Shown piece after piece: positions 43,078 to 51,124 of a stretch of 64,000 bases of DNA. A program made the position numbers and the translations under genes. The first letter of the stretch is position 1; every line of letters begins with the position of its first letter. Source of the DNA: DASPHG01 sp963849605 (GTDB taxonomy: Bacteria > Actinomycetota > Thermoleophilia > Solirubrobacterales > Thermoleophilaceae); NCBI GenBank assembly GCA_963849605.1, contig CAWKHX010000002.1, positions 124,001 to 188,000 of the forward strand, in the 5' to 3' direction. Below the pieces are notes generated by a model. It saw nothing but the letters and a program-made list of their open reading frames with translations. It did not search any database and was not told the origin of the DNA.

Positions 43078-43290
43078 TCAGAGCAGGCTCTCCTGCCCGG
43101 GCGGCGTGTCGGATCGCGCCTCGCGCGCGAGTCGCTCGACGTCGCTGCCCAGGCGCGCCGCAAGCTCGGCGCAGCGCTCGACGAGCTCAGCGGCCTGCCC
43201 GGCATCGAGCTCGCCGGAGCGCAGCTGCTCCGCCGCGGCCTCCAGCTCGCCCGCGAGCACCTCCAGCGGTTCCGGTCCGACCTCGCTCAT
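43078..43290 (-). CDS. xseB: Exodeoxyribonuclease VII small subunit XseB
   Basis: 70 residues forming two helices: PLEVLAGELEAAAEQLRSGEL then AGQAAELVERCAELAARLG, the XseB pattern. The tail is longer and acidic. In other genomes xseA lies directly upstream; no xseA is present here, so the large subunit must be encoded elsewhere. It overlaps nusB by four bases and is two bases from ispA. Confidence 0.85.
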   Translation of the reverse strand: MSEVGPEPLEVLAGELEAAAEQLRSGELDAGQAAELVERCAELAARLGSDVERLAREARSDTPPGQESLL

Positions 43291-43670
43291 CCGGTGCCAA
43301 CCCTCTCACGTTGGGCCGCTCCGAGTATCCCGTTGACGAACTTCGGCGCATCGGCGGAGCAGAGCTCCTTCGCGGCCTCGATCGCCTCGTCGATCGCCAC
43401 TTCGTCCGGCACGTCGGCGCGGCTCTGCATCTCGTGCAGCGCGACGCGCAGGATGCTGCGCTCGAGCGGCGCGATCCGGTCGAGCGTCCAGCCGACGGCG
43501 TGGCGCCCGATCAGCGCGTCGAGGTCCGCGCGCTCGCGCTCGGTTCCCTCGATCAGCTCCTTCGTGAACGCGCTCGCGTCACGCGGGATCAGCTCCTCGA
43601 CCGGCCTGCCGGTCACATCGCGCTGATACAGCGCCACGACGGCCGCCCGGCGCTGATCGGAGCGGTTCAC
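43287..43670 (-). CDS. nusB: Transcription antitermination protein NusB
   Basis: 127 residues, all-helical. QRRAAVVALYQRDVTGRPVE and GWTLDRIAPLERSILRVALHEM match the NusB core, and VPDEVAIDEAIEAAKELCSADAPKFVNGILG is the family C-terminus. It acts with NusE at boxA in rRNA antitermination. GTG start. It lies four bases after efp and overlaps xseB by four. Confidence 0.95.
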   Translation of the reverse strand: MNRSDQRRAAVVALYQRDVTGRPVEELIPRDASAFTKELIEGTERERADLDALIGRHAVGWTLDRIAPLERSILRVALHEMQSRADVPDEVAIDEAIEAAKELCSADAPKFVNGILGAAQRERVGTG

Positions 43671-43674
43671 CGCA

Positions 43675-44235
43675 CTAGGCCCGGGACATGTAGGAGCCCG
43701 AGCGGGTGTCGACCTTGATCCGGTCGCCCTCGTTGACGAACAGCGGAACCTTCACCGTCACCCCGGTCTCGAGCGTCGCGGGCTTGTCGCCGCCCCCCGA
43801 TGCGGTGTCCCCGCGCACGCCCGGCTCGGTCTGGGTCACGGCCAGCTCGACGCTCGCGGGAAGCTGGATGTCACTCGGCTTCTCGTCGACGTAGAGGAGC
43901 TCGACCTCCTTGCTCGGCGGGACCCACTGAAGCGGCTCCTTCACCGCGTCCTCGGGGATCGCGATCTGCTCGTAGTTCGAGGTGTCCATGAAGTGCGCAT
44001 CCGCGCCGTCGGAGTAGAGGAACTGCATCTTGCGCGTCTCGGTGCGGACGGGCCGGAACTTCTCCCCCGCGCGGAACGTCTTGTCGATGACCGCGCCGTC
44101 GTCGACGCGCTTCAACTTGGTGCGCACGAAGGCGCCGCCCTTGCCGGGCTTCACGTGCTGGAACTCGACGACCTTGAAGACCTTGCCGTCGACCTCGATG
44201 TGGGTTCCGTTCTTGAACTGGTTGGTCGAGATCAC
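43675..44235 (-). CDS. efp: Elongation factor P
   Basis: 186 residues. Domain I starts ISTNQFKNGTHIEVDGKVF; the tip loop is HVKPGKGGAFVRTKL with a lysine at the position that is modified in many bacteria. Domains II and III follow (FLYSDGADAHFMD, TASGGGDKPATLETG, VKVPLFVNEGDRIKVDTRSG). It rescues ribosomes stalled at prolines. No lysine-modification genes (epmA, epmB, yeiP) were seen in the window. GTG start. Confidence 0.97.
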   Translation of the reverse strand: MISTNQFKNGTHIEVDGKVFKVVEFQHVKPGKGGAFVRTKLKRVDDGAVIDKTFRAGEKFRPVRTETRKMQFLYSDGADAHFMDTSNYEQIAIPEDAVKEPLQWVPPSKEVELLYVDEKPSDIQLPASVELAVTQTEPGVRGDTASGGGDKPATLETGVTVKVPLFVNEGDRIKVDTRSGSYMSRA

Positions 44236-44250
44236 GGCGTGGAAGGCTAG

Positions 44251-44967
44251 CTACGTGTCGAGGTCGTCCGGCAGGCGGCCCTCGTCTCCCAGCTTCTCCA
44301 GGTGGGCGGCGAGAGTCGCCTCGCCGGCGGCGCGCAGCATCGGCGAAACGGAGAAGTCGACCTCACTCCATGCGCGCGCGAGCAACTCGTCGCGTGTGCG
44401 CGCGCCCGCGTCGAGTGCGGCGATCACTTTCGCCTCCCGATCGAGGCGGTGATCGCGGTACTCGCGCAGCTTCGCGGCCGGGTCGTGGACGACCGGGCCG
44501 TGGCCGGGGCAGATCGCGTCGAGGTCGAGAGTGAGCAGCTTCTCGAGCGATTCGAGGTAGGCCGACAGCGATCCCTCGCCCGGCGCGATGAAGACGCTGC
44601 CCGCGCCGAGCACCGTGTCGCCGGTGAACAGAATGCGTCCGTGAAGCAGGCAAACGCTGTCGGCCGAGTGGCCGGGCGTCGCGATCGCCGCGAACGGGCC
44701 GACCTCCTGCCCGTCTGAGGGCAGGATCGGGTCGACGCCGAGCGCGCCCGCGCCCTCGGAGTGGTCGGCATGGGAGTGGGTCAGGACGACGCCCTGGATC
44801 GGGGCCGCGGCGGAGGCCACGCGCTCGAGATGACCGGCGTTGGCCGGGCCGGGGTCCACCACCCAACCGCCCACGATCCACGTATTGGTGCCGTCGAGCG
44901 TCATCGGTGACGGATTCGGCGCCACGACGAGCCTGACGCCGGGGACTGGTTCTTGCACGTTTTTCAC
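44251..44967 (-). CDS. Metallo-beta-lactamase-fold hydrolase
   Basis: 238 residues from the GTG at 44967 (the GTG at 44958 is an alternative). The zinc ligands are VVLTHSHADHSEGAG, ATPGHSAD, FTGDTVLG and AICPGHGPVV. C-terminal residues DELLARAWSEVDFSVSPML resemble the LACTB2-like tail, so a ribonuclease or thioesterase-like role is possible. It ends 15 bases before efp. The start region is only 21 bases from the divergent phosphatase gene. Confidence 0.87.
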   Translation of the reverse strand: MKNVQEPVPGVRLVVAPNPSPMTLDGTNTWIVGGWVVDPGPANAGHLERVASAAAPIQGVVLTHSHADHSEGAGALGVDPILPSDGQEVGPFAAIATPGHSADSVCLLHGRILFTGDTVLGAGSVFIAPGEGSLSAYLESLEKLLTLDLDAICPGHGPVVHDPAAKLREYRDHRLDREAKVIAALDAGARTRDELLARAWSEVDFSVSPMLRAAGEATLAAHLEKLGDEGRLPDDLDT

Positions 44968-44988
44968 CGGAAGCGAGACACTAAGGGC

Positions 44989-47900
44989 ATGGCCCTCGGC
45001 TTTGGACTCGCCGTGCTGCTGGCGCTCGCGATCGGCGCAGCGGCCGTCTGGATCGCCGCCCTGCGCGCGCGCACCGAGCGCACGAACGATCACCTGCTCG
45101 CCCAGAACGCGCTGGCCGTCACGCTCGTCGAGTCGCAGTCGCTCGAGGATGGAACACCGAAGGCGCTCGAGGCCATCGGGCGCACGCTCGGTTGGCAGCT
45201 CGGCGCGCTCTGGCTCGTAGACGAGCCGCAACAGGTGCTCCGGCTCGTGGGCGTGTGGCAGGAGCCCGACCTCGAGGCGGCCGGCTTCGTCGGGCTGAGC
45301 CGGCGCACGACGTTCACGCGGGGCGAGTGGCTGCCCGGCGAGGTGTGGGACCGCAACGAGCCGGCGTGGTCCGAGAACATCAGCCGCGACGAGGGCTACC
45401 TGCGCTCCACGGTCGCGCGCGACGCGGGCCTGTCGGGCGCGCTCGCGTTCCCGGTGATCGGCGAGCACGGCGTGGTCGGAGCGGCCGAGTTCTACACGAG
45501 CGACCTGCGGACCCCGCACCCGGAGCTGCTCCGCCTGCTGCGCGGATTCGGCAGCCAGCTGGGCCAGTACATCGAGCTGCAGCAGGCGGAAGAGCACGCG
45601 CGCGAGAACGAGGCAATCAAGCTGTCTATCTTCGAGACGGCGCTCGACGCCGTGATCTCGATCGACGCGAGCGGCAACGTCGTCGAGTTCAACCCGTCCG
45701 CCGAGCGGCTGTTCGGGTACTCGCGCGAGGAGACGCTCGGGAAGGAGATGGCCGCGCTCGTCATCCCCGAGTCGCTTCGTGAGGCACATCGGGGTGCGCT
45801 CCGGCGCCTCGCGGAGGGCGCCGAGCCGCGCCTCCTGGGCCAGCGGCTCGAGCTGACGGCGCTGCGGGCGGATGGCAGCGAGTTCCCGATCGAGCTGTCG
45901 ATCACCGCGATCGAGTCCGAGGAGGGCCACCCCTCGCTGTTCACGGGCTTCGTGCGCGACATCACAGCTCAGAAGGAGATGGAACGCGAGCGCACGTCGC
46001 TGCTGGTCCGCGAGCGCGACTCACGCCGCGACGCCGAGGCCGCGCAGCAGCAGACCGAGTTCATCGCCGAGGTCGGCACCGTGCTCGACGCGGCGCTCGA
46101 CTACCGGCGAGCGCTCGAGGAGTTCGCCCGCATCGCAGTTCCGCGGCTCGGCGATTGGTGCGTGATCGACGTGCTCGAGGCAGACGGCTCCCTCGCGCGG
46201 CTCGCCGCGGCACATGCCGACCCCGACCGGCAAGCCCTGATCGAGGAGCTGCGCGATGGCTACCCGGCCGACCCGAACGCGGAGCAGGGCCTGCCGTTCA
46301 CGATCCGCACCGGCGAGTCGCAGCTCATCCCGGACGTGACCGAGGAGATGCTCGAGGTGGGCGCGATCGCGCAGGACGAGGCGCATGCGCGTCTGCTGCG
46401 CGAACTCGGTTTCCGGTCCGCGCTGGTCGTCCCGCTGCGCGCCCGCGGTCGCATCCTCGGTGCGATCGGGCTCGGGCTCGGCGGCGACACCGCGCGCCGT
46501 TACGGACCCGAGGACCTCACCTACGCGGAGGATCTGGCGCGGCGGGCAGCGCTCGCACTCGACAACTCGCGCCTGTTCACGGACCTGGTTCGGGTCGGCG
46601 ACGAGCTGCGGCGCTCCCGCGACGAGCTCGACTTCATCCTCGCCGGGGTGGCCGACGGCGTGACAGCGCAGGCGCCCGACGGCAGCCTGATCTACGCGAA
46701 CGACGCCGCGGTCGAGACGCTCGGGTACGCGAGCGTCGAGGAGCTGCTGGCGGCACCGGTCAGCGAGATCATGGACCGCTTCGACGTGTTCGACGCGGAC
46801 GGCGCGCCCTTCCCGGCTGAGCATCTCCCAGGGCGAATCGCACTCACCGGCGCCAAGCCGGACGACGCGGTCGTGAGGTTCCGCGTCAGGTCCACCGGCG
46901 AGGAGCGCTGGTCCGTAGTGAAGGCCACGCCGATCCTCGGCGACGACCGCACCGTCCTCATGGCGATCAACGTGTTCGAGGACATCACCGAGCACAAGGA
47001 GAGCGAGCTGCGGGCGCGCTTCCTCGCCGATGCTGCGACGGTGCTCGCAGATTCGCTGGACTACGCAACGACGCTCCAGCAGGTCGCCGACCTCGCGATT
47101 CCGGCGTTCGCCGACGGCTGCATCGTCGAGCTCGCGGACGCCGATGGCCACCTGGTCCCGGTCGCGATGGCACACCGTGACCGCGAGCAGGTCGCACTGA
47201 TGCGCGAGCTGCGCGAGCAGTACCCCGCCGAGCAGCGCGCGAGTCGCGGCGTCGGTCACGTCTTCCGGACGGGCGACTCCGAGCTGTACGCGGATCTCGA
47301 CCCCGCGCTGATTCGCGACGGGAGCTCGGAGGACCGCCAGCTCGAGATGCTTGAGACGCTCGGTGTCCGCTCACTGATGATCGTCCCGATGAGCACCGGC
47401 GGCCGGCGGCTGGGCACGATCGCGTTCGCGCTGTCCGACTCCGCGCGCCGCTACGACCGCGCCGACCTGTCCGTCGCCGAGGAGCTCGCGCGGCGAGCGG
47501 CCGTCGCGATCGACAACGCCCGCCTCTACCGCGAGCGCAGCTACATCGCGCGGACCCTCCAGGAGAGCCTGCTGCCGCCCGAGCTGCCCGAGGTGGCGGG
47601 GGCCGAGGTCGCCGCGCGGTTCCACCCCGCCGGCGAGGCGGTCGAGGTCGGCGGCGACTTCTACGACGTCTTCGACACCTCTCACGGCTGGAGCGTCGTC
47701 ATGGGCGACGTCTGCGGCAAGGGTGCCGACGCCGCCGCGGTGACGGCGCTCGCGCGCTACACGCTGCGCACACTCGGGATCCAGGAGACATCGCCGGCCG
47801 AGGTGCTGCGCAAGCTGAACGAAGCGCTGCTGCGCCAGCGGGCCGACCGCCGCTTCTGCACGGTCGCGTACGCGTCGCTCCAGGTCAACGGCGGCGGCTC

Positions 47901-48258
47901 GGCTGAGGTGTGCCTCTCGAGCGGCGGCCACCCGTTGCCCTTGGTCCTGCGCGCGGACGGCACGGTGGAGGCGATCGGCGAGCCCGGAACCCTGCTGGGG
48001 GTCCTGGCGGACGTGAGCCTGACCGACACCGCGGTCCGGCTCGAGCGCGGCGACGTGATGGTCCTTTACACGGACGGGGTGACCGAGGCGCGCGGTCCGC
48101 GCGGCATGTTCGGCAGCGACGAGCTGGCGTCCGTTTTGGCCTCCTGTGCAGGGCTTGATGCGAAATCTGTGGCAGCGCGCATTGAATCCGCCGTGCTGGA
48201 GATACAGGAGGGGAACCCACGAGACGACATAGCGATCCTCGCCGTCCGGATTCGGTGA
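44989..48258 (+). CDS. Membrane-anchored GAF/PAS sensor PP2C (SpoIIE-type) phosphatase
   Basis: 1089 residues from the ATG at 44989. A single N-terminal helix (FGLAVLLALAIGAAAVWIA) is followed by GAF1 (about 35-200), PAS1 (217-335, DAVISIDASGNVVEFNPSAE), GAF2 (357-520), PAS2 (546-660, GVADGVTAQAPDGSLIYAND), GAF3 (677-840) and a PP2C domain from about 852 with EVGGDFYDVF, VVMGDVCGKGADAA, CLSSGGHPLPLVL and VMVLYTDGVTEARG. Such enzymes dephosphorylate STAS anti-anti-sigma factors in partner switching. Followed 18 bases later by an anti-sigma kinase-like gene. Confidence 0.92.
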   Translation: MALGFGLAVLLALAIGAAAVWIAALRARTERTNDHLLAQNALAVTLVESQSLEDGTPKALEAIGRTLGWQLGALWLVDEPQQVLRLVGVWQEPDLEAAGFVGLSRRTTFTRGEWLPGEVWDRNEPAWSENISRDEGYLRSTVARDAGLSGALAFPVIGEHGVVGAAEFYTSDLRTPHPELLRLLRGFGSQLGQYIELQQAEEHARENEAIKLSIFETALDAVISIDASGNVVEFNPSAERLFGYSREETLGKEMAALVIPESLREAHRGALRRLAEGAEPRLLGQRLELTALRADGSEFPIELSITAIESEEGHPSLFTGFVRDITAQKEMERERTSLLVRERDSRRDAEAAQQQTEFIAEVGTVLDAALDYRRALEEFARIAVPRLGDWCVIDVLEADGSLARLAAAHADPDRQALIEELRDGYPADPNAEQGLPFTIRTGESQLIPDVTEEMLEVGAIAQDEAHARLLRELGFRSALVVPLRARGRILGAIGLGLGGDTARRYGPEDLTYAEDLARRAALALDNSRLFTDLVRVGDELRRSRDELDFILAGVADGVTAQAPDGSLIYANDAAVETLGYASVEELLAAPVSEIMDRFDVFDADGAPFPAEHLPGRIALTGAKPDDAVVRFRVRSTGEERWSVVKATPILGDDRTVLMAINVFEDITEHKESELRARFLADAATVLADSLDYATTLQQVADLAIPAFADGCIVELADADGHLVPVAMAHRDREQVALMRELREQYPAEQRASRGVGHVFRTGDSELYADLDPALIRDGSSEDRQLEMLETLGVRSLMIVPMSTGGRRLGTIAFALSDSARRYDRADLSVAEELARRAAVAIDNARLYRERSYIARTLQESLLPPELPEVAGAEVAARFHPAGEAVEVGGDFYDVFDTSHGWSVVMGDVCGKGADAAAVTALARYTLRTLGIQETSPAEVLRKLNEALLRQRADRRFCTVAYASLQVNGGGSAEVCLSSGGHPLPLVLRADGTVEAIGEPGTLLGVLADVSLTDTAVRLERGDVMVLYTDGVTEARGPRGMFGSDELASVLASCAGLDAKSVAARIESAVLEIQEGNPRDDIAILAVRIR

Positions 48259-48276
48259 CGCGAGCGCGCCAAGAGC

Positions 48277-48678
48277 ATGCCTGACATGACATTGCCACAG
48301 AGATCCACCGAGTTGAGCCTCCGGCTAACGCCGGGGCCCGAGGCCATACCCGCGGCGCGCCAGGCGCTCGACGGGCTGAGCGGGCTGCTCGAGCGGACGG
48401 TCTGGGAGGACCTGCGCCTGCTCGTCTCGGAGCTCGTGACGAACGGCGTCCGGCACGGCTCCGAGCGAGGGCCGGTCACGGTCACCGTGGCCGTCGGCGA
48501 CGCCCTGGTGCGGGTCGACGTCTCGGACTCTGGGCGTGGCTTCAGCCCACCGGCTGCGCCAATGCCGCACGCGGACGGCACCGGTGGATGGGGGCTTCAG
48601 CTCGTCGACCGCGTCGCCACCACGTGGGGCGTCAAGATCAACGGCATGACGAACGTCTGGTTCGAGCTGGCGCGCTAG
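48277..48678 (+). CDS. RsbW-like anti-sigma factor kinase (HATPase)
   Basis: 133 residues. The GHKL ATPase core is visible as LRLLVSELVTNGVRHG (N-box), VRVDVSDSGRGFSPP (G1) and GTGGWGLQLVDRVATTWG (G2). It probably phosphorylates a STAS protein and binds a sigma factor. It follows the phosphatase, an arrangement expected for a partner switch, and its stop is three bases from the convergent STAS gene. No alternative sigma gene is in the window. Confidence 0.9.
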   Translation: MPDMTLPQRSTELSLRLTPGPEAIPAARQALDGLSGLLERTVWEDLRLLVSELVTNGVRHGSERGPVTVTVAVGDALVRVDVSDSGRGFSPPAAPMPHADGTGGWGLQLVDRVATTWGVKINGMTNVWFELAR

Positions 48679-48681
48679 CGC

Positions 48682-49044
48682 CTACGCGCTGCCGTCGGTC
48701 AGGGCCGCGTCGGGCGTCTCGACCATCTCGAGGTGGTCGTCGAGCCCGGTAATGCGGAAGACACGGTGCACCGACTCGGGGCCCTGCACGACCGCGAGCC
48801 GCCGTGAATCGTCGCGCGCGCGTGCGTCTGCGGAGACCATCACGCGCAGCCCGGTCGAGTCCATGAACGTGAGGTCGCGCAGGTCGAGCACGAGCAGCAA
48901 TGGGCTGTCGCGCTCGATCTCCTTCAGCACATCCTCCACCTGGGCGGCGTTGGACAGGTCGAACTCACCGGCGAGGGCGAGGCGGACCATGTCGTGGTTG
49001 CGGTGGGATTCGTACGTCAGCCGGCTCATCCGGGCGGGCATCAT
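48682..49044 (-). CDS. STAS-domain anti-anti-sigma factor (RsbV-like)
   Basis: 120 residues. LALAGEFDLSNAAQVEDVL forms the first strand-helix and LVLDLRDLTFMDSTGLRVMV the loop with the serine that is phosphorylated in RsbV-type proteins. C-terminal RITGLDDHLEMVETPDAAL is typical. It overlaps the FIST gene by four bases and so is the last gene of the dnaE2 operon, convergent with the phosphatase/kinase pair. It is the natural antagonist candidate for the RsbW-like protein. Confidence 0.92.
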   Translation of the reverse strand: MMPARMSRLTYESHRNHDMVRLALAGEFDLSNAAQVEDVLKEIERDSPLLLVLDLRDLTFMDSTGLRVMVSADARARDDSRRLAVVQGPESVHRVFRITGLDDHLEMVETPDAALTDGSA

Positions 49045-50207
49045 TCCATGACGGGTGCGAGCAGCGCCATTGTCGCAGTAAACCCGTGGACGAAGTTGCG
49101 ATCGCCGACCGGGCCTATCTCTCCGGCGCAGAAAAAGCCCGCCGCCGGTGCCTGCGTGACCTCATCCAGCAGGCGCGCATCGTGATCGGGCGTGGGGAAC
49201 ATGTGGGACCCGCGCCCGTTGCACGTGAACAGCAGCGTTCCGGCGGGAGGGCCGCCGAGATCCGCCATGCCGCGCTCCACCGCGGCGGCGAGATCCTCGT
49301 CCGCGGATGCGGCGTCGCGCACCTGAAGGCGCACGGCCTGGCCGACGCGGATGCGCTCGCCGACCGTGAGCGCGCCGGACTCGGCGTCGGCCGCGAGGAT
49401 CCCGCGGACGAGGAAGTCGCCGCGCTCGTAGTCGGGCTTGTTCGGGTCGACGACGAGCCCGAGCAGAAGCCCACGCACGGCCAGCTCGCGCTCGGACTGC
49501 GAGAGCCCCGCGATCGCCTCCTGAAGGCGCGCGACGGCGGGCTTGCCGGCGAGCTCGTAGATGACGTTCCCCTCCCCCGCCGTGATCGCCATCTCGGGCC
49601 CGAGCGGCCGCGCTCCCTGGGACACGCACGCCGCCACGCGCACGCCCGACAGCGCCAGCCCGACCGCGCCTGCCTCCACCGGCCCGTCGTCGCCGATCAG
49701 GGTGCCGCCCTCGCCGCGCGCGCTCGCGAGGCCACCCACGACCGGCAGCCCCGGGTGGCCATCCGCGAGGCTCGCGAGCAGCGGCTCGACCGGGAACGAG
49801 AACGGGTCCACGAGCAGGATCAGCGCGTCGGCGCGGTCGAGGTCGGGCACGCCGCTGATCTCGAGCGTTCCCTCCCCCGTCTCACTCGCCTCGAGCGCGA
49901 ACGCTTCCACCGATCCGGTGCCGAGCGATGCCGCCCAGACGGCAACGCCTCCGAGCTCGACCTCGCGCGCCTCGCCGACCACTCCCTGCGCGCCGCAACC
50001 GATCGTGGCGCCGGGGTGCAGCCTCTCGGCCACCGCCCTCATCCCCTCGCCGGCGTGCGCGAGATTCGCCGCACCGGCGAATACGACCGCGACGTCCGCC
50101 GGAGCGCCGCCCAGCGCGAGCTCGGCGCGAGCCGCGGCCTCGGCGAACGAGTCGGCGCCGGCGTCGGTCGTCGACACCCCGGCGGCGCATTTGAACGGGG
50201 TGCTCAT
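49041..50207 (-). CDS. FIST N/C-domain protein
   Basis: 388 residues from the ATG at 50207. The N-terminal FIST domain has VAVVFAGAANLAHAGEGM, GATIGCGAQGVVGEA and VVGGLASARGEGGTLIG; the C-terminal domain ends TLLFTCNGRGSHMFPTPDHD and AGFFCAGEIGPVGDRNFVH. FIST domains are predicted sensors of small ligands and are often linked to signal transduction. It is coupled by four-base overlaps to DUF72 upstream and STAS downstream, so a sensing role in the same pathway is plausible. Confidence 0.88.
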   Translation of the reverse strand: MSTPFKCAAGVSTTDAGADSFAEAAARAELALGGAPADVAVVFAGAANLAHAGEGMRAVAERLHPGATIGCGAQGVVGEAREVELGGVAVWAASLGTGSVEAFALEASETGEGTLEISGVPDLDRADALILLVDPFSFPVEPLLASLADGHPGLPVVGGLASARGEGGTLIGDDGPVEAGAVGLALSGVRVAACVSQGARPLGPEMAITAGEGNVIYELAGKPAVARLQEAIAGLSQSERELAVRGLLLGLVVDPNKPDYERGDFLVRGILAADAESGALTVGERIRVGQAVRLQVRDAASADEDLAAAVERGMADLGGPPAGTLLFTCNGRGSHMFPTPDHDARLLDEVTQAPAAGFFCAGEIGPVGDRNFVHGFTATMALLAPVME

Positions 50208-51124
50208 GCCAGCTGCAGCTGCTCCTCGCCGCCGGGCGGAGGGCCAGGGTCCTGGCCGAGCTTCTGCCTGAACTCGCGCGCCGACGTCGGCGCGTTCGCC
50301 GAGCGGTTGTTGTTGAACTGGACGTGTACGAAATCCGCCTGCTCGGCCAGGCCGCGTGCCCGTCCTGCGATCTCCTCGAGCTCCTCGCCCGAGTACTCCC
50401 AACCGAATCGCTCGGCGACGCTGCGACCGGTCAGGTAGCCGTCCGTATTCCGCCCGTGCGCGCGCAGGTAGGCGAGCTTCGGGTTCGTCACCGCGTCCAC
50501 TGAAGGCATGATCGTGAGATGGTCGCCGGGCGGCGCATCGACGCCCACGAACGACGCGCCGTGCTCCGTTAGGAAATCGAGCGTGTCCGGCAGCCGTTTC
50601 TCGTCCACCCAGCCGCGGTGGCGCAGCTCGACCGCGATCGTGCGCGGCGCGAGCGCCTCGAGCAGCGGGTGCAGCTCGTCGAGCCTGTGGTCCTTCGGCG
50701 AGAACGCCGGGGTCAGCTGGAGCAGGAATGCGCCGAACTTGCCGGCCTCCTCGAGCGGCGCCACGGCGGCGAGGGTCGCCTCCACCATCGCCTGCTCCGT
50801 CTCCGGCCGCAGCACCACGCGGCCGCGGCTCGTGGTGCGTGCCTTGTCCCGGAGATCAGGCGGTAGTGACTCGAGCGGCGCCGAGTGGCGCGAGAGGAAC
50901 CGGTGGAGCTTGTAGTCGAAGACGAAGTCGTCGGGCGTCTGCTCGACCCAGCGCCTGACTGTGCGCTCCTCGGGCACGGCGTAGAAGCTCGAGTTCACCT
51001 CGACGGTCTCGAACCGCTCCGCATACCAGCGCAGGCGGTCGCGCGGCGGCATGCCGCGCGGGTACCAGTCCTCGACAAAGCCGGGGTCCGCCCAGCTCGA
51101 GGTGCCTACAAGGATTCGTGCCAT
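50204..51124 (-). CDS. DUF72 (YecE-like) TIM-barrel protein
   Basis: 306 residues. The family marks are ILVGTSSWADPGFVEDWYP, FETVEVNSSFYAVPEERTV, FDYKLHRFLSRHSAPLESLP, the conserved TIAVELRHRGWVDE and a C-terminal FVHVQFNNNRSANAPTSARE. The function is unproven; the barrel and neighbours in other genomes suggest a nucleic-acid or Fe-S linked role. It abuts dnaE2 (one-base overlap), placing it in the SOS operon. Confidence 0.9.
   Translation of the reverse strand: MARILVGTSSWADPGFVEDWYPRGMPPRDRLRWYAERFETVEVNSSFYAVPEERTVRRWVEQTPDDFVFDYKLHRFLSRHSAPLESLPPDLRDKARTTSRGRVVLRPETEQAMVEATLAAVAPLEEAGKFGAFLLQLTPAFSPKDHRLDELHPLLEALAPRTIAVELRHRGWVDEKRLPDTLDFLTEHGASFVGVDAPPGDHLTIMPSVDAVTNPKLAYLRAHGRNTDGYLTGRSVAERFGWEYSGEELEEIAGRARGLAEQADFVHVQFNNNRSANAPTSAREFRQKLGQDPGPPPGGEEQLQLA

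Noticed and set aside
44968..45930. Extension of the metallo-beta-lactamase-fold frame upstream
   Set aside because: Antisense to the start of the PP2C phosphatase; low complexity and without a family match.
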